Source: Pseudomonadota bacterium (GTDB lineage Bacteria > Myxococcota_A > Polyangia > Haliangiales > Haliangiaceae). From it: a stretch of DNA of 7,120 bases. The stretch spans positions 1-7,120 of the forward strand of contig JAEWJO010000698.1 in the NCBI GenBank assembly GCA_023386455.1. Direction: 5' to 3'. The notes beneath the pieces were generated by a model. That model saw only the letters and a list, made by a program, of their open reading frames with translations, was not told the DNA's origin and did no database searches. Made by a program: the position numbers and the translations under genes. Numbering within the stretch: position 1 is the first letter of the stretch; each line of letters starts with the position of its first letter. Shown piece by piece: positions 1 through 5,670 of the stretch.

Positions 1-127
1 GCCTAAGCCCAAGCCCAAGCCCACGCAGAAGACCGTGAAGCCGAGGGCAAAGACGCCGAAGCCGCCGGCCAAGGCCCCGGCCACCGGCTCCGGTTCTGGC
101 AAGATCCTGATCGAGACCGATATCTAG
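1..127 (+). CDS. C-terminal end of an unidentified protein with a Lys/Pro-rich tail (5' truncated)
   Basis: The reading frame is open from base 2 and ends at TAG 125-127, giving 41 residues. The first part is low-complexity Lys/Pro/Ala with three KP pairs, followed by a Gly/Ser turn and a short beta-like ending, GKILIETDI. Tails of this kind are common at the end of membrane-anchored or PEGA-type regulatory proteins in Myxococcota, but nothing here identifies the protein. The stop codon is immediately followed, with no spacer, by the ATG of the next gene, so the two are almost certainly co-transcribed and probably translationally coupled. The frame is supported by that junction and by the uniform codon style. 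Function is unknown because the body of the gene lies outside the window. Confidence 0.65.
   Translation, partial: PKPKPKPTQKTVKPRAKTPKPPAKAPATGSGSGKILIETDI
5..22 (+). repeat. Three tandem AAGCCC hexamers encoding (Lys-Pro)3
   Basis: AAGCCC is repeated three times in perfect tandem inside the Lys/Pro-rich tail of the upstream gene. In frame it reads Lys-Pro three times. It is a coding microsatellite that could vary in copy number without a frameshift. No regulatory role is implied. Confidence 0.75.
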
Positions 128-1189
128 ATGACACGCTTCTCCCTTCTGGCTCTCGTCGTCGTCACCGCGGCCGCGCACGCGCAGCCTGCACCCTCCCCCG
201 CACCGCCGCCGTCGGGCGATCGCGTCGATGCGAAGTCGCTCGTCCAGACCGGCGTCCGCCTGCTCGAGGTGAAGGACTATCTCGGCGCGCTCGCGATCTT
301 CAAGGACGCGTACGCGAGGTTCCCGAGCGCGAAGATCCTGCTCAACATCGGTACGACGTACAAGCTGCTTGGGCGCGACGCCGACGCCGCGAACGCGTAC
401 CAGCGCTACCTCGACTCCGGCGACGCCGATGCCGCGCGCAGGCAGGAGGTCGGCGACGTGATCGCCGATCTCGACAAGAAGGTCGGCCGCGTCTCGATCA
501 CGGTGACCCCGGCGGACGCCGAGGTGCAGATCGGCGACGAGTGGCTGCCCGCCGCGAGCGTGACGCTGTGGCGCGCCGCGCCCGGCACGTTCTCGATCCA
601 GGTCCGCAAGGACGGCTTCGAGCAGGCGGGACAGACGACGAACATCACGGCCGGTGGCGAGGCAGTGATGTCGGTGGCGCTCGTCGCGACTCCCGAGCCG
701 GTCGCGATCGTCGCGGCACCGCGCGGCGACGACGACCTCGCGATCGTCGAGACGGAAGGTCCGCGTTCGCGCATCGGTGCGATCGCGATCGTCCACGTCA
801 GCGTCATCCCGAAGCTCGGCAGCGCGTGGCTCGTCGGCGGCACGTTCGACGTCACGACGCAGCTCACGATCGACGCCGCGCTCCTGCTCGGCCCCGGCCT
901 CGTCAGCGACGGCATGGCGTCGTTGCCGCCGCCGTCGTTCGGTGGCTATGCCGGCGCGAGCTTCTCGCTGATGACCGGCAAGCTGCGGCCTCGCATCGCG
1001 GCCGGCGTCCCGATCTTCGCGAGCGAGGGTGCGCGCTTCTTCGTCCGCGGCGCGGGCGGCATCGAGTACGTCGCGACGAGACACTTCTCGATCGCCGCCG
1101 AGCTCGGTGCAGAGATCGCGCTGAACCCGCAGAACGACATCCGCGACATCGCCGTCGTGCCCGCGCTCGGCGTCAGCGGTCGTCTCTAA
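128..1189 (+). CDS. Exported TPR + PEGA-like domain protein with beta-rich C-terminus
   Basis: This 353-residue protein starts with a signal peptide (basic MTR, hydrophobic core to about residue 15, likely cleavage after AHA at 16-18) and a Pro/Ala linker (20-30). Residues about 34-115 look like two or more TPR helical pairs, including an A-x-x-x-F/Y pattern (GALAIFKDAYARFP, then DAANAYQRYL). Residues about 119-187 resemble a PEGA/carboxypeptidase-like beta-sandwich (GRVSITVTP, then APGTFSIQVRKDGF). The rest (about 215-353) is Gly-rich with alternating hydrophobics and could be a small beta-barrel or sandwich. TPR plus PEGA is a familiar periplasmic architecture in Myxococcota, usually without assigned function; a protein-protein or cell-wall scaffold is the best inference. 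The ATG abuts the previous stop (TAGATG) with no clear Shine-Dalgarno, which suggests translational coupling. The stop TAA overlaps the ttcA stop on the other strand. Confidence 0.85.
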   Translation: MTRFSLLALVVVTAAAHAQPAPSPAPPPSGDRVDAKSLVQTGVRLLEVKDYLGALAIFKDAYARFPSAKILLNIGTTYKLLGRDADAANAYQRYLDSGDADAARRQEVGDVIADLDKKVGRVSITVTPADAEVQIGDEWLPAASVTLWRAAPGTFSIQVRKDGFEQAGQTTNITAGGEAVMSVALVATPEPVAIVAAPRGDDDLAIVETEGPRSRIGAIAIVHVSVIPKLGSAWLVGGTFDVTTQLTIDAALLLGPGLVSDGMASLPPPSFGGYAGASFSLMTGKLRPRIAAGVPIFASEGARFFVRGAGGIEYVATRHFSIAAELGAEIALNPQNDIRDIAVVPALGVSGRL

Positions 1190-2073
1190 TCGACGACGCG
1201 GAGCTTGCCACCGGCGTACACCGGCTGCGCCGCGGCATGCTTCTCGCGCGGTGCGACCTCGGCCATCGGCCGGATCTCCGGCGCCCGCGCGGCCCACACC
1301 TTCGCGACGTCGCGATCGAGCAGGTGCGACGGACGCACGTTCTTCAGCGCGGTCGCCATCACCGAGCGGACGTACGGGTTCTGCTTCTCGAGCTCGCCGA
1401 TCAGCGCGGTCATCGCGTCGCGCTTGAGCCCGTCCTGCGAGCCGCACAGGTTGCACGGGATGATCGGGAAGCCGAGCTGCGGCGCGAACGCCGCGATGTC
1501 CTTCTCGGCGCAGTCGATCAGCGGCCGGATCACCTCGAAGCGACCGTCGTCGGTGCGGTAGCTCGCCGGCATCGCCTGGAGCTTGCCGCTGTAGAACAGG
1601 TTCAGGAGGAACGTCTCGAGCGAGTCGTCGCGGTGGTGACCGAGCGCGAGCTTGTTGCAGCCGAGGCGCTCGGCCGCCGTGTAGAGGATGCCGCGGCGCA
1701 GGCGCGAGCACATCGAGCAGTAGGTCGACTTGTCGTCGAGGTGCGACGTGACGACGGAGTAGGTGTCCTCGCGCAGGATCTCGAACGGCCAGCCGGTCTT
1801 CTCGAGCCACGCGTGCAGCCCGTCGCCGCTGTAGCCGGGCTGCACCTGATCGAGGTGCACGGCGACCAGCTCGACCTTGAACGGCAGGCGCGGCACGAGC
1901 TTCATCAGGAGGTGGAACAGCGTGTAGCTGTCCTTGCCGCCCGACATCGCGACCATGATGCGGTCATCTGGTCGCAGCAGCTCGTAGGTCTCGCACGCCT
2001 CCTTGACGGTGCGATACAACTGCTTCTCGAGCCGTACAGCGGCCTCCGGCACGCTGCGTCGATCTCCTGGCAT
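1186..2073 (-). CDS. ttcA: TtcA, tRNA 2-thiocytidine(32) synthetase
   Basis: The product is 295 residues and closely follows TtcA, which thiolates cytidine 32 of certain tRNAs in an ATP-dependent, [4Fe-4S]-dependent reaction in the cytoplasm. Visible signatures are the PP-loop SGGKDS (44-49), a CSMCSRLRRGILY block with Cys119 and Cys122, the LGHHRDD block (144-150), and PCNLCGSQ with Cys207 and Cys210. In the family, the first Cys pair plus a Cys of the second pair hold the cluster, so the residues needed for activity look intact. The frame is open further upstream to 2259, but that stretch is low-quality and antisense to the permease. The ATG at 2073 fits the family N-terminus and has AGGA 8 bases upstream. 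Length is close to the roughly 310 residues of E. coli TtcA, with a divergent C-terminal tail after about residue 255. Gene identity is very secure; the exact start is slightly less so. Confidence 0.96.
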   Translation of the reverse strand: MPGDRRSVPEAAVRLEKQLYRTVKEACETYELLRPDDRIMVAMSGGKDSYTLFHLLMKLVPRLPFKVELVAVHLDQVQPGYSGDGLHAWLEKTGWPFEILREDTYSVVTSHLDDKSTYCSMCSRLRRGILYTAAERLGCNKLALGHHRDDSLETFLLNLFYSGKLQAMPASYRTDDGRFEVIRPLIDCAEKDIAAFAPQLGFPIIPCNLCGSQDGLKRDAMTALIGELEKQNPYVRSVMATALKNVRPSHLLDRDVAKVWAARAPEIRPMAEVAPREKHAAAQPVYAGGKLRVVD

Positions 2074-2074
2074 G
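2071..2074. other. CATG palindrome shared as start codon by two divergent genes
   Basis: Bases 2071-2073 read as ATG on the minus strand (ttcA), and bases 2072-2074 read as ATG on the plus strand (TSUP permease). Both starts are independently the best family-supported choice, so there is no intergenic region at all. Each gene's promoter and ribosome-binding region must lie inside the coding sequence of the other. Confidence 0.7.
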
Positions 2075-2839
2075 AGCGGATTCCTACTCGATCCTGGGGC
2101 GCTCGTCATCCTCTCGGTGGTGGCGCTCGGTGCTTTTGCCACGGAGGGCGCCATCGGCTTCGGCGGGACGGTCCTCGCGGCGAGCATCGGCGGCGCCGCG
2201 CTCGCGACCACGATCCCGCTGACGACGGTGCTCCTGCCCGCGTTCGTCCCGCTGAACATCCTGATGTCGAGCTATCTGCTCGGCCGGGGCCTCCGGGCCG
2301 TCACCTGGCGCATGCTCGCGACCGAGGTCGCGCCCGGCGTCGGCGTCGGCATGGTGATCGGGCTCGCCCTGTTCCACCTCCCGGCGAAGACGCTCCTCGC
2401 GCTCGTGTTCGGCGTGTTCGTCGTCGGGCTCGCCGCGCTTCAGCTCGCGCGCCCTGCCGACCGACCGCTCGCCCGCCCGCTGCAGCTCTGCCTCCTCGCG
2501 ATCGGCGGCATCGCGCACGGCCTGTTCGGTACCGGCGGCCCGATGATCGTCTACGTCGTCCGCCGGCGGCTGCCCGACAAGCGCGCGTTCCGCGCGACGC
2601 TCGCCGTGCTGTGGCTCGTGCTGAACTTCGCACTGCTCGCGAACTACGCGTCGAGCGGGCTCTACGGCCGGCCGGTCGCCGAGGCCGGCGGCGCGATCGC
2701 GCTCGCGATCATCCCGGGGCTCGCGATCGGCGAGCGCGTCCACCACAAGCTCGACGCCGCGAAGTTCGAGCGCGTCGTCTGGGTCGTGCTGCTGCTCGCC
2801 GGCGCGATCCTCGCGGTGCGCTCGGGGCTCTTGCTCTAG
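2072..2839 (+). CDS. TSUP (TauE/SafE-type) sulfite/anion transporter family membrane protein
   Basis: This is a 255-residue, very hydrophobic protein with about eight membrane segments (approximately 9-33, 42-68, 83-103, 106-126, 137-162, 176-196, 204-221, 235-254). It shows the two-fold repeat of the TSUP family: a first Gly-rich motif EGAIGFGG (25-32) and a second, GIAHGLFGTGGP (146-157), each in the first helix of its half. Family members move sulfite, organosulfonates, sulfoacetate or related anions across the inner membrane. Substrate cannot be read from sequence. The length is typical. ATG 2072 keeps the whole first helix. An upstream TTG at 2003 would add a basic, non-family extension antisense to ttcA and was rejected. 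No Shine-Dalgarno is visible before the ATG, so initiation may be weak or leaderless. It is divergent from ttcA and converges on the phosphatase gene. Confidence 0.9.
   Translation: MSGFLLDPGALVILSVVALGAFATEGAIGFGGTVLAASIGGAALATTIPLTTVLLPAFVPLNILMSSYLLGRGLRAVTWRMLATEVAPGVGVGMVIGLALFHLPAKTLLALVFGVFVVGLAALQLARPADRPLARPLQLCLLAIGGIAHGLFGTGGPMIVYVVRRRLPDKRAFRATLAVLWLVLNFALLANYASSGLYGRPVAEAGGAIALAIIPGLAIGERVHHKLDAAKFERVVWVVLLLAGAILAVRSGLLL
2082..2086 (-). promoter_or_regulatory. Probable ribosome binding site of ttcA (TAGGA)
   Basis: On the minus strand TAGGA lies 8 bases before the ATG at 2073, a normal Shine-Dalgarno spacing. It supports this start over the longer open frame. It sits within codons 4-5 of the divergent permease gene. 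Confidence 0.45.
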
Positions 2840-2884
2840 GCCGGCAAGCCGGCACAAGGAGGGTCCCGAAGCGCTTCGCGCTTC
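2840..2884. terminator. Two hairpins between convergent genes, possible bidirectional terminator
   Basis: The 50-base gap between the permease stop and the phosphatase stop holds GCCGGC-AA-GCCGGC (2840-2853). It is followed by GAAGCGC-TTC-GCGCTTC (2868-2884), a 7-base stem that may be extended by GGGT (2861-2864) pairing with ACCC (2885-2888) across a bulge. Neither is followed by a T-run, so these are not textbook intrinsic terminators. Position between two converging genes is the main support. Confidence 0.4.
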
Positions 2885-2889
2885 ACCCC

Positions 2890-3825
2890 CTAGGGCGTCA
2901 GGAGATCCTTCAGCTTCGCGTACTCGGCAAAGCCGATCGCCTTGCCCGCGTCGAGATCCGCCTTCAGCTCCTGGGCGTACTCGGGCAGGTGGATGAAGAT
3001 CTTCTTCGCGGCGAGCCCGATCGCCGTGTACGCGGTGACGTCGCTCTTGCGATTGCCGATGCCCATCGCGATCGGCACGGTGAACGACTTCAGCACGTTC
3101 GTCTTGTGCGCGATCGCCGAGGCGCCGGGCTTCGCGAACAGGCCCTTCGCCATCTTCAGCGGACCGCGCGGAAATCCGTGCCGCTCGAGCCACGAGCGCG
3201 TCACCGCGGTCTGCACGTCGCCGCGCGCGGTCGTGTAGACGATCGGGTACGGCAGCGCCTTCAGCGCCTCCGGTGCGTCGGGGCGGTGCGCGATGTCGTG
3301 CGAGCGCTTGATCACCGTCTTGATGACAGCGTTCTCGGACCACGTGATCGTGCCGTCGATGTCGGTCACCGCGACGCTCGTGCCGCGCTTCGCGACGTAG
3401 GCGATGAAGTACGCACCACTACCATCACCAAGAGACGCGACGTAGAGGTCGCGCATGCCGACCGGCAGCGTCGGGTGCACCCCGATCACGAACCGGCCGT
3501 CGTGATCCGTGCGCGCGACACCGAGCGACTTCCACGCGTTGTCGATGCACGCGAACACCTCGGCATCCTCGTCCTCGAGGTCCTTGTCGAGCTTGCCGTA
3601 CGCGAGCTTGCCCTCGATGACCTGCGTCTTGTCGTCCTCGCTCGCGACGAGGTCGTGGCCGCGATGGAGCGGTGACATCGTCTTCGAGTAGAGCTTCGCG
3701 CGCTTGTGGCGGAAGCCCTTCGCCTTCACCCCGGGCGCGGTCGGACAGCGCGTATCCGTGTAGGCCGGCGCATCGGCCGACGCCGTACCGGCAAGGACTC
3801 CGACGAGGACGAGCGCGCGCAACAC
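2890..3825 (-). CDS. Secreted LNS2/lipin-like (App1/DUF2183-related) HAD phosphatase
   Basis: This 311-residue protein has a signal peptide (MLRALVLVGVLAGTASA, cleavage near residue 17) and a beta-rich middle domain (about 65-148, with TDHDGRF at 106-112). The C-terminal HAD domain has the lipin-type motifs: DIDGT (155-159, the DxDxT nucleophile/acid pair), YTTAR (197-201), a motif III lysine probably at K241, and GNRKSDVTAYTAIG (257-270, acidic Asp262). In eukaryotic lipins and yeast/bacterial App1-like proteins this domain dephosphorylates phosphatidate to diacylglycerol in an Mg2+-dependent reaction. Export here would place it in the periplasm or outside the cell, so substrate is inferred. 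The start is GTG at 3825 (TTG at 3822 is possible); an in-frame stop at 3835-3837 leaves no earlier start. It begins 9 bases after the helicase stop, pointing to co-transcription. The beta domain resembles the App1 N-domain while the HAD part looks closer to lipin LNS2. Confidence 0.85.
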   Translation of the reverse strand: MLRALVLVGVLAGTASADAPAYTDTRCPTAPGVKAKGFRHKRAKLYSKTMSPLHRGHDLVASEDDKTQVIEGKLAYGKLDKDLEDEDAEVFACIDNAWKSLGVARTDHDGRFVIGVHPTLPVGMRDLYVASLGDGSGAYFIAYVAKRGTSVAVTDIDGTITWSENAVIKTVIKRSHDIAHRPDAPEALKALPYPIVYTTARGDVQTAVTRSWLERHGFPRGPLKMAKGLFAKPGASAIAHKTNVLKSFTVPIAMGIGNRKSDVTAYTAIGLAAKKIFIHLPEYAQELKADLDAGKAIGFAEYAKLKDLLTP

Positions 3826-3834
3826 GACGTCATT

Positions 3835-5562
3835 CTAACCGACGAGCGGCGACCAGTGCTCGGGCGTCAGCAGCCACAGCCAGTCCCTGGCGCGAGTTGC
3901 CGCAACGTACAGGGCGCGGGCGAGCTCCGGCACGATCGGGAAAAACGCGGGCGTCAGGTCCGGAATGACGACGGCGTCGAACTCGAGGCCGGAGATCGCC
4001 GTCGCCGTGGTCACGATCACGCCGGGCTCGAACCGGAAGTCGCCGTCGAGCACGAGCGTCGGGTCGAGCCCTCGCGACAGCTCGGCGTGGAGCCGCCGCG
4101 CATGCTCCGGCGTCCGCGCGATCACGGCGATCTGGCGCCACGGATCGCGCGTCTGGAGCGCGTCGAGATGCCAGCACATCGTCGCGGCCTGGGCGAGCGG
4201 TCCCCCGCAGGCGCTCGCCCACACCGCGGGCTCCGGCGGCGGCTCGGCCGGCACGTGGGCATGCCGCTCGCTGATCGCGCGCGCGAACGCGCCGATCACC
4301 GGTACCGAGCGATACGTGACCGCGAGCGTGATCTCCGACCAGCGCTGCGCACGCAGCTCGCGCTTCGCGGCATCCCAGCCGGTGAAGTACGCGGTCTCGT
4401 CGGTCGCCTGCCGGTGATCGCCGGCGAGCGTGATCGTGCCGCCCTTCGCGAGTGCATCGCCGATCGCCGCGAGCTCGAGCGGCGCACGCAGCTGGCCCTC
4501 GTCGATCACGATGTGGTCGTAGACCGGCAGCTTCTGCTCGGGCAGCGCACCGCGGCGAACGAGCTCGAACAGCACCGGCACGTCCTCGGCGTCGAACGTG
4601 TTCGCGTCCTCGGTCGGAGTACCGGCGTCGAGCTTGCGGCCGTCGAGCGCGACGAGGCGGTCGGCGTCGACGTGCTTCATCTGCTTCTCGGTCGTCGTCT
4701 CGAACTGGATCCGCGTGTGCTTCTGCACGGCGGCGATCGCGCGCTCGGGCAACACGCCGCCCGACGCCTCGACGACCTTCACGAGCCGGTCCCGGTCGCC
4801 GAACAGGTGGAGCAGCCGCGCGCGCGAGCGCGACACCTTCTCGTCATCCTTCGGCGGCTTCCAGCCGATGAATTCGTCGAGCACGACGCGGACCGCCGGA
4901 TGGCGCTTGAGCGCGATCACCTGCGCGGTCGCGCCCTCGGACAGCCGCTTCGGGAGCCCGCCGAACGCCTCGTGCGCGCGCGCGACGAGCCATTGATCGA
5001 CGACCGCGATCTCGAGCCTGGCGATCCCGAGCCGGTCGGCGATGAGGCGCGTCAGCCGGCGCAGACCTTCCGTCGGCACGAGCACGAGCGCGCGGAACCG
5101 CTTGCTCTTCGCCTCCGCCCGCCGCGCGAGCGACGCGACACGGTAGAGCGCGACGAGCGTCTTGCCGACGCCGGCCTCGCCGTCGACGACGAGCGACGTG
5201 TCGGCCGGCAGATCGACCGCACGCTGCTGCTCCGGGTCGAGCACCGGGAGTGCGCTGCGATCGATCGGCGGCACCTGCTTCGGCGCGGGGCGCGGCCGGG
5301 ACAGCTCGCGGCCATCGGCGTGGCGAACGACCGTGTCGCCGATCAGATCGTCGCCGTGAACGAGCCAGCGCTCGCGCACGGTCCCGCCCTGCCCCGTTTC
5401 GAGCTCGTACGGCTCGCCGGGGCCGGCGCGAAAGAACGCCTCGGCGAGCGGCGAGGTCCGCCAGTCGAGCACCGGTGGCGTCGCGTCGGCCTGCGTGCGC
5501 GCGCCGATCACGTACGTGCGCTCGCCCTTGTCGGTCGTGACCTCGAGCCGGCCGGTGTCCAT
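3835..5562 (-). CDS. HelD/UvrD-like superfamily 1 helicase, short form without N-terminal coiled-coil
   Basis: The 575-residue protein carries a complete set of superfamily 1 motifs: Q motif LDPEQQRAV (108-116), Walker A GEAGVGKT (128-135), Walker B VIDEGQ (352-357), motif III GDHRQ (381-385), motif IV YRS (417-419), motif V GLEFD (525-529) and motif VI YVAATRAR (552-559). The N-terminal block YVIGARTQ...PVLDWRTSPLAEAFFR (17-45) is the signature that precedes the motor in HelD proteins, which bind RNA polymerase and recycle stalled complexes. HelD proteins are usually around 700 residues with a long coiled-coil before this block; here the protein starts about 16 residues before it. No earlier start exists before the in-frame stop at 5599-5601. 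It is probably an active ATPase; RNA polymerase binding is unproven. It could instead be a UvrD-type DNA helicase. No Shine-Dalgarno is seen at the ATG. Confidence 0.85.
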   Translation of the reverse strand: MDTGRLEVTTDKGERTYVIGARTQADATPPVLDWRTSPLAEAFFRAGPGEPYELETGQGGTVRERWLVHGDDLIGDTVVRHADGRELSRPRPAPKQVPPIDRSALPVLDPEQQRAVDLPADTSLVVDGEAGVGKTLVALYRVASLARRAEAKSKRFRALVLVPTEGLRRLTRLIADRLGIARLEIAVVDQWLVARAHEAFGGLPKRLSEGATAQVIALKRHPAVRVVLDEFIGWKPPKDDEKVSRSRARLLHLFGDRDRLVKVVEASGGVLPERAIAAVQKHTRIQFETTTEKQMKHVDADRLVALDGRKLDAGTPTEDANTFDAEDVPVLFELVRRGALPEQKLPVYDHIVIDEGQLRAPLELAAIGDALAKGGTITLAGDHRQATDETAYFTGWDAAKRELRAQRWSEITLAVTYRSVPVIGAFARAISERHAHVPAEPPPEPAVWASACGGPLAQAATMCWHLDALQTRDPWRQIAVIARTPEHARRLHAELSRGLDPTLVLDGDFRFEPGVIVTTATAISGLEFDAVVIPDLTPAFFPIVPELARALYVAATRARDWLWLLTPEHWSPLVG

Positions 5563-5567
5563 GGTGC

Positions 5568-5582
5568 CGATATTCGATATCG
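5568..5582. repeat. Perfect inverted repeat CGATAT-TCG-ATATCG, candidate operator
   Basis: A 6-base perfect inverted repeat with a 3-base spacer lies 6 bases upstream of the helicase ATG and overlaps the possible -10. It is one of the most AT-rich spots in an otherwise very GC-rich window, which makes a protein-binding or promoter role plausible. No cognate regulator is present in the window. Confidence 0.4.
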
Positions 5583-5597
5583 CCCGTGATCTGACAA
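5569..5597 (-). promoter_or_regulatory. Possible promoter of the helicase-phosphatase pair
   Basis: On the minus strand TTGTCA (complement of 5592-5597) matches five of six bases of the sigma-70 -35 consensus. A weak -10-like AT-rich stretch (GAATATC, 5569-5575) follows after 16-17 bases. A start here would give a leaderless or nearly leaderless transcript, in keeping with the missing ribosome binding site at 5562. The -10 match is poor, and promoter consensus in this lineage is uncertain. Confidence 0.28.
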
Positions 5598-5604
5598 GCT
5601 AGAA

Positions 5605-5620
5605 ACGGACCGACGGACCG
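5605..5620. repeat. Tandem direct repeat of ACGGACCG (two copies)
   Basis: Two perfect adjacent 8-base copies lie in the 108-base spacer (5563-5670) between the barrel gene stop and the helicase start. The same spacer holds CTGACA (5591-5596) and its inverse TGTCAG (5635-5640). The repeat lies upstream of the candidate -35 of the helicase gene, where activator sites are often found, but no function is shown. I see no terminator hairpin with a T-run in this spacer. Confidence 0.5.
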
Positions 5621-5670
5621 CGCTATGATGCTGGTGTCAGGTCGGGACGCCGCGCCGCGCGCGATGCACG

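Noticed and set aside
2074..2259. A 62-residue N-terminal extension of ttcA
   Set aside because: It does not resemble TtcA N-termini, is antisense to the permease's first helices, and the start at 2073 fits both family length and a ribosome binding site.
541..3675. A plus-strand frame open for more than 1000 codons across several genes
   Set aside because: Its translation is an Arg/Ala/Asp-rich, low-complexity product, and it runs antisense or out of frame through four genes with clear family motifs. Lack of stops is expected at this GC content.
3831..3833. ATG on the minus strand just upstream of the phosphatase gene
   Set aside because: It is out of frame with the phosphatase (8 bases from the GTG) and opens only an out-of-frame reading without a recognisable product.
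3706..5589. Long plus-strand open frame (over 600 codons) antisense to the helicase
   Set aside because: The minus strand carries a complete set of helicase motifs, while this frame is Arg/Glu/Asp-rich without domain features; it is a shadow of codon bias.
5624..5629. TATGAT as a plus-strand -10 box
   Set aside because: No -35 lies at the right distance and no plausible plus-strand gene follows.
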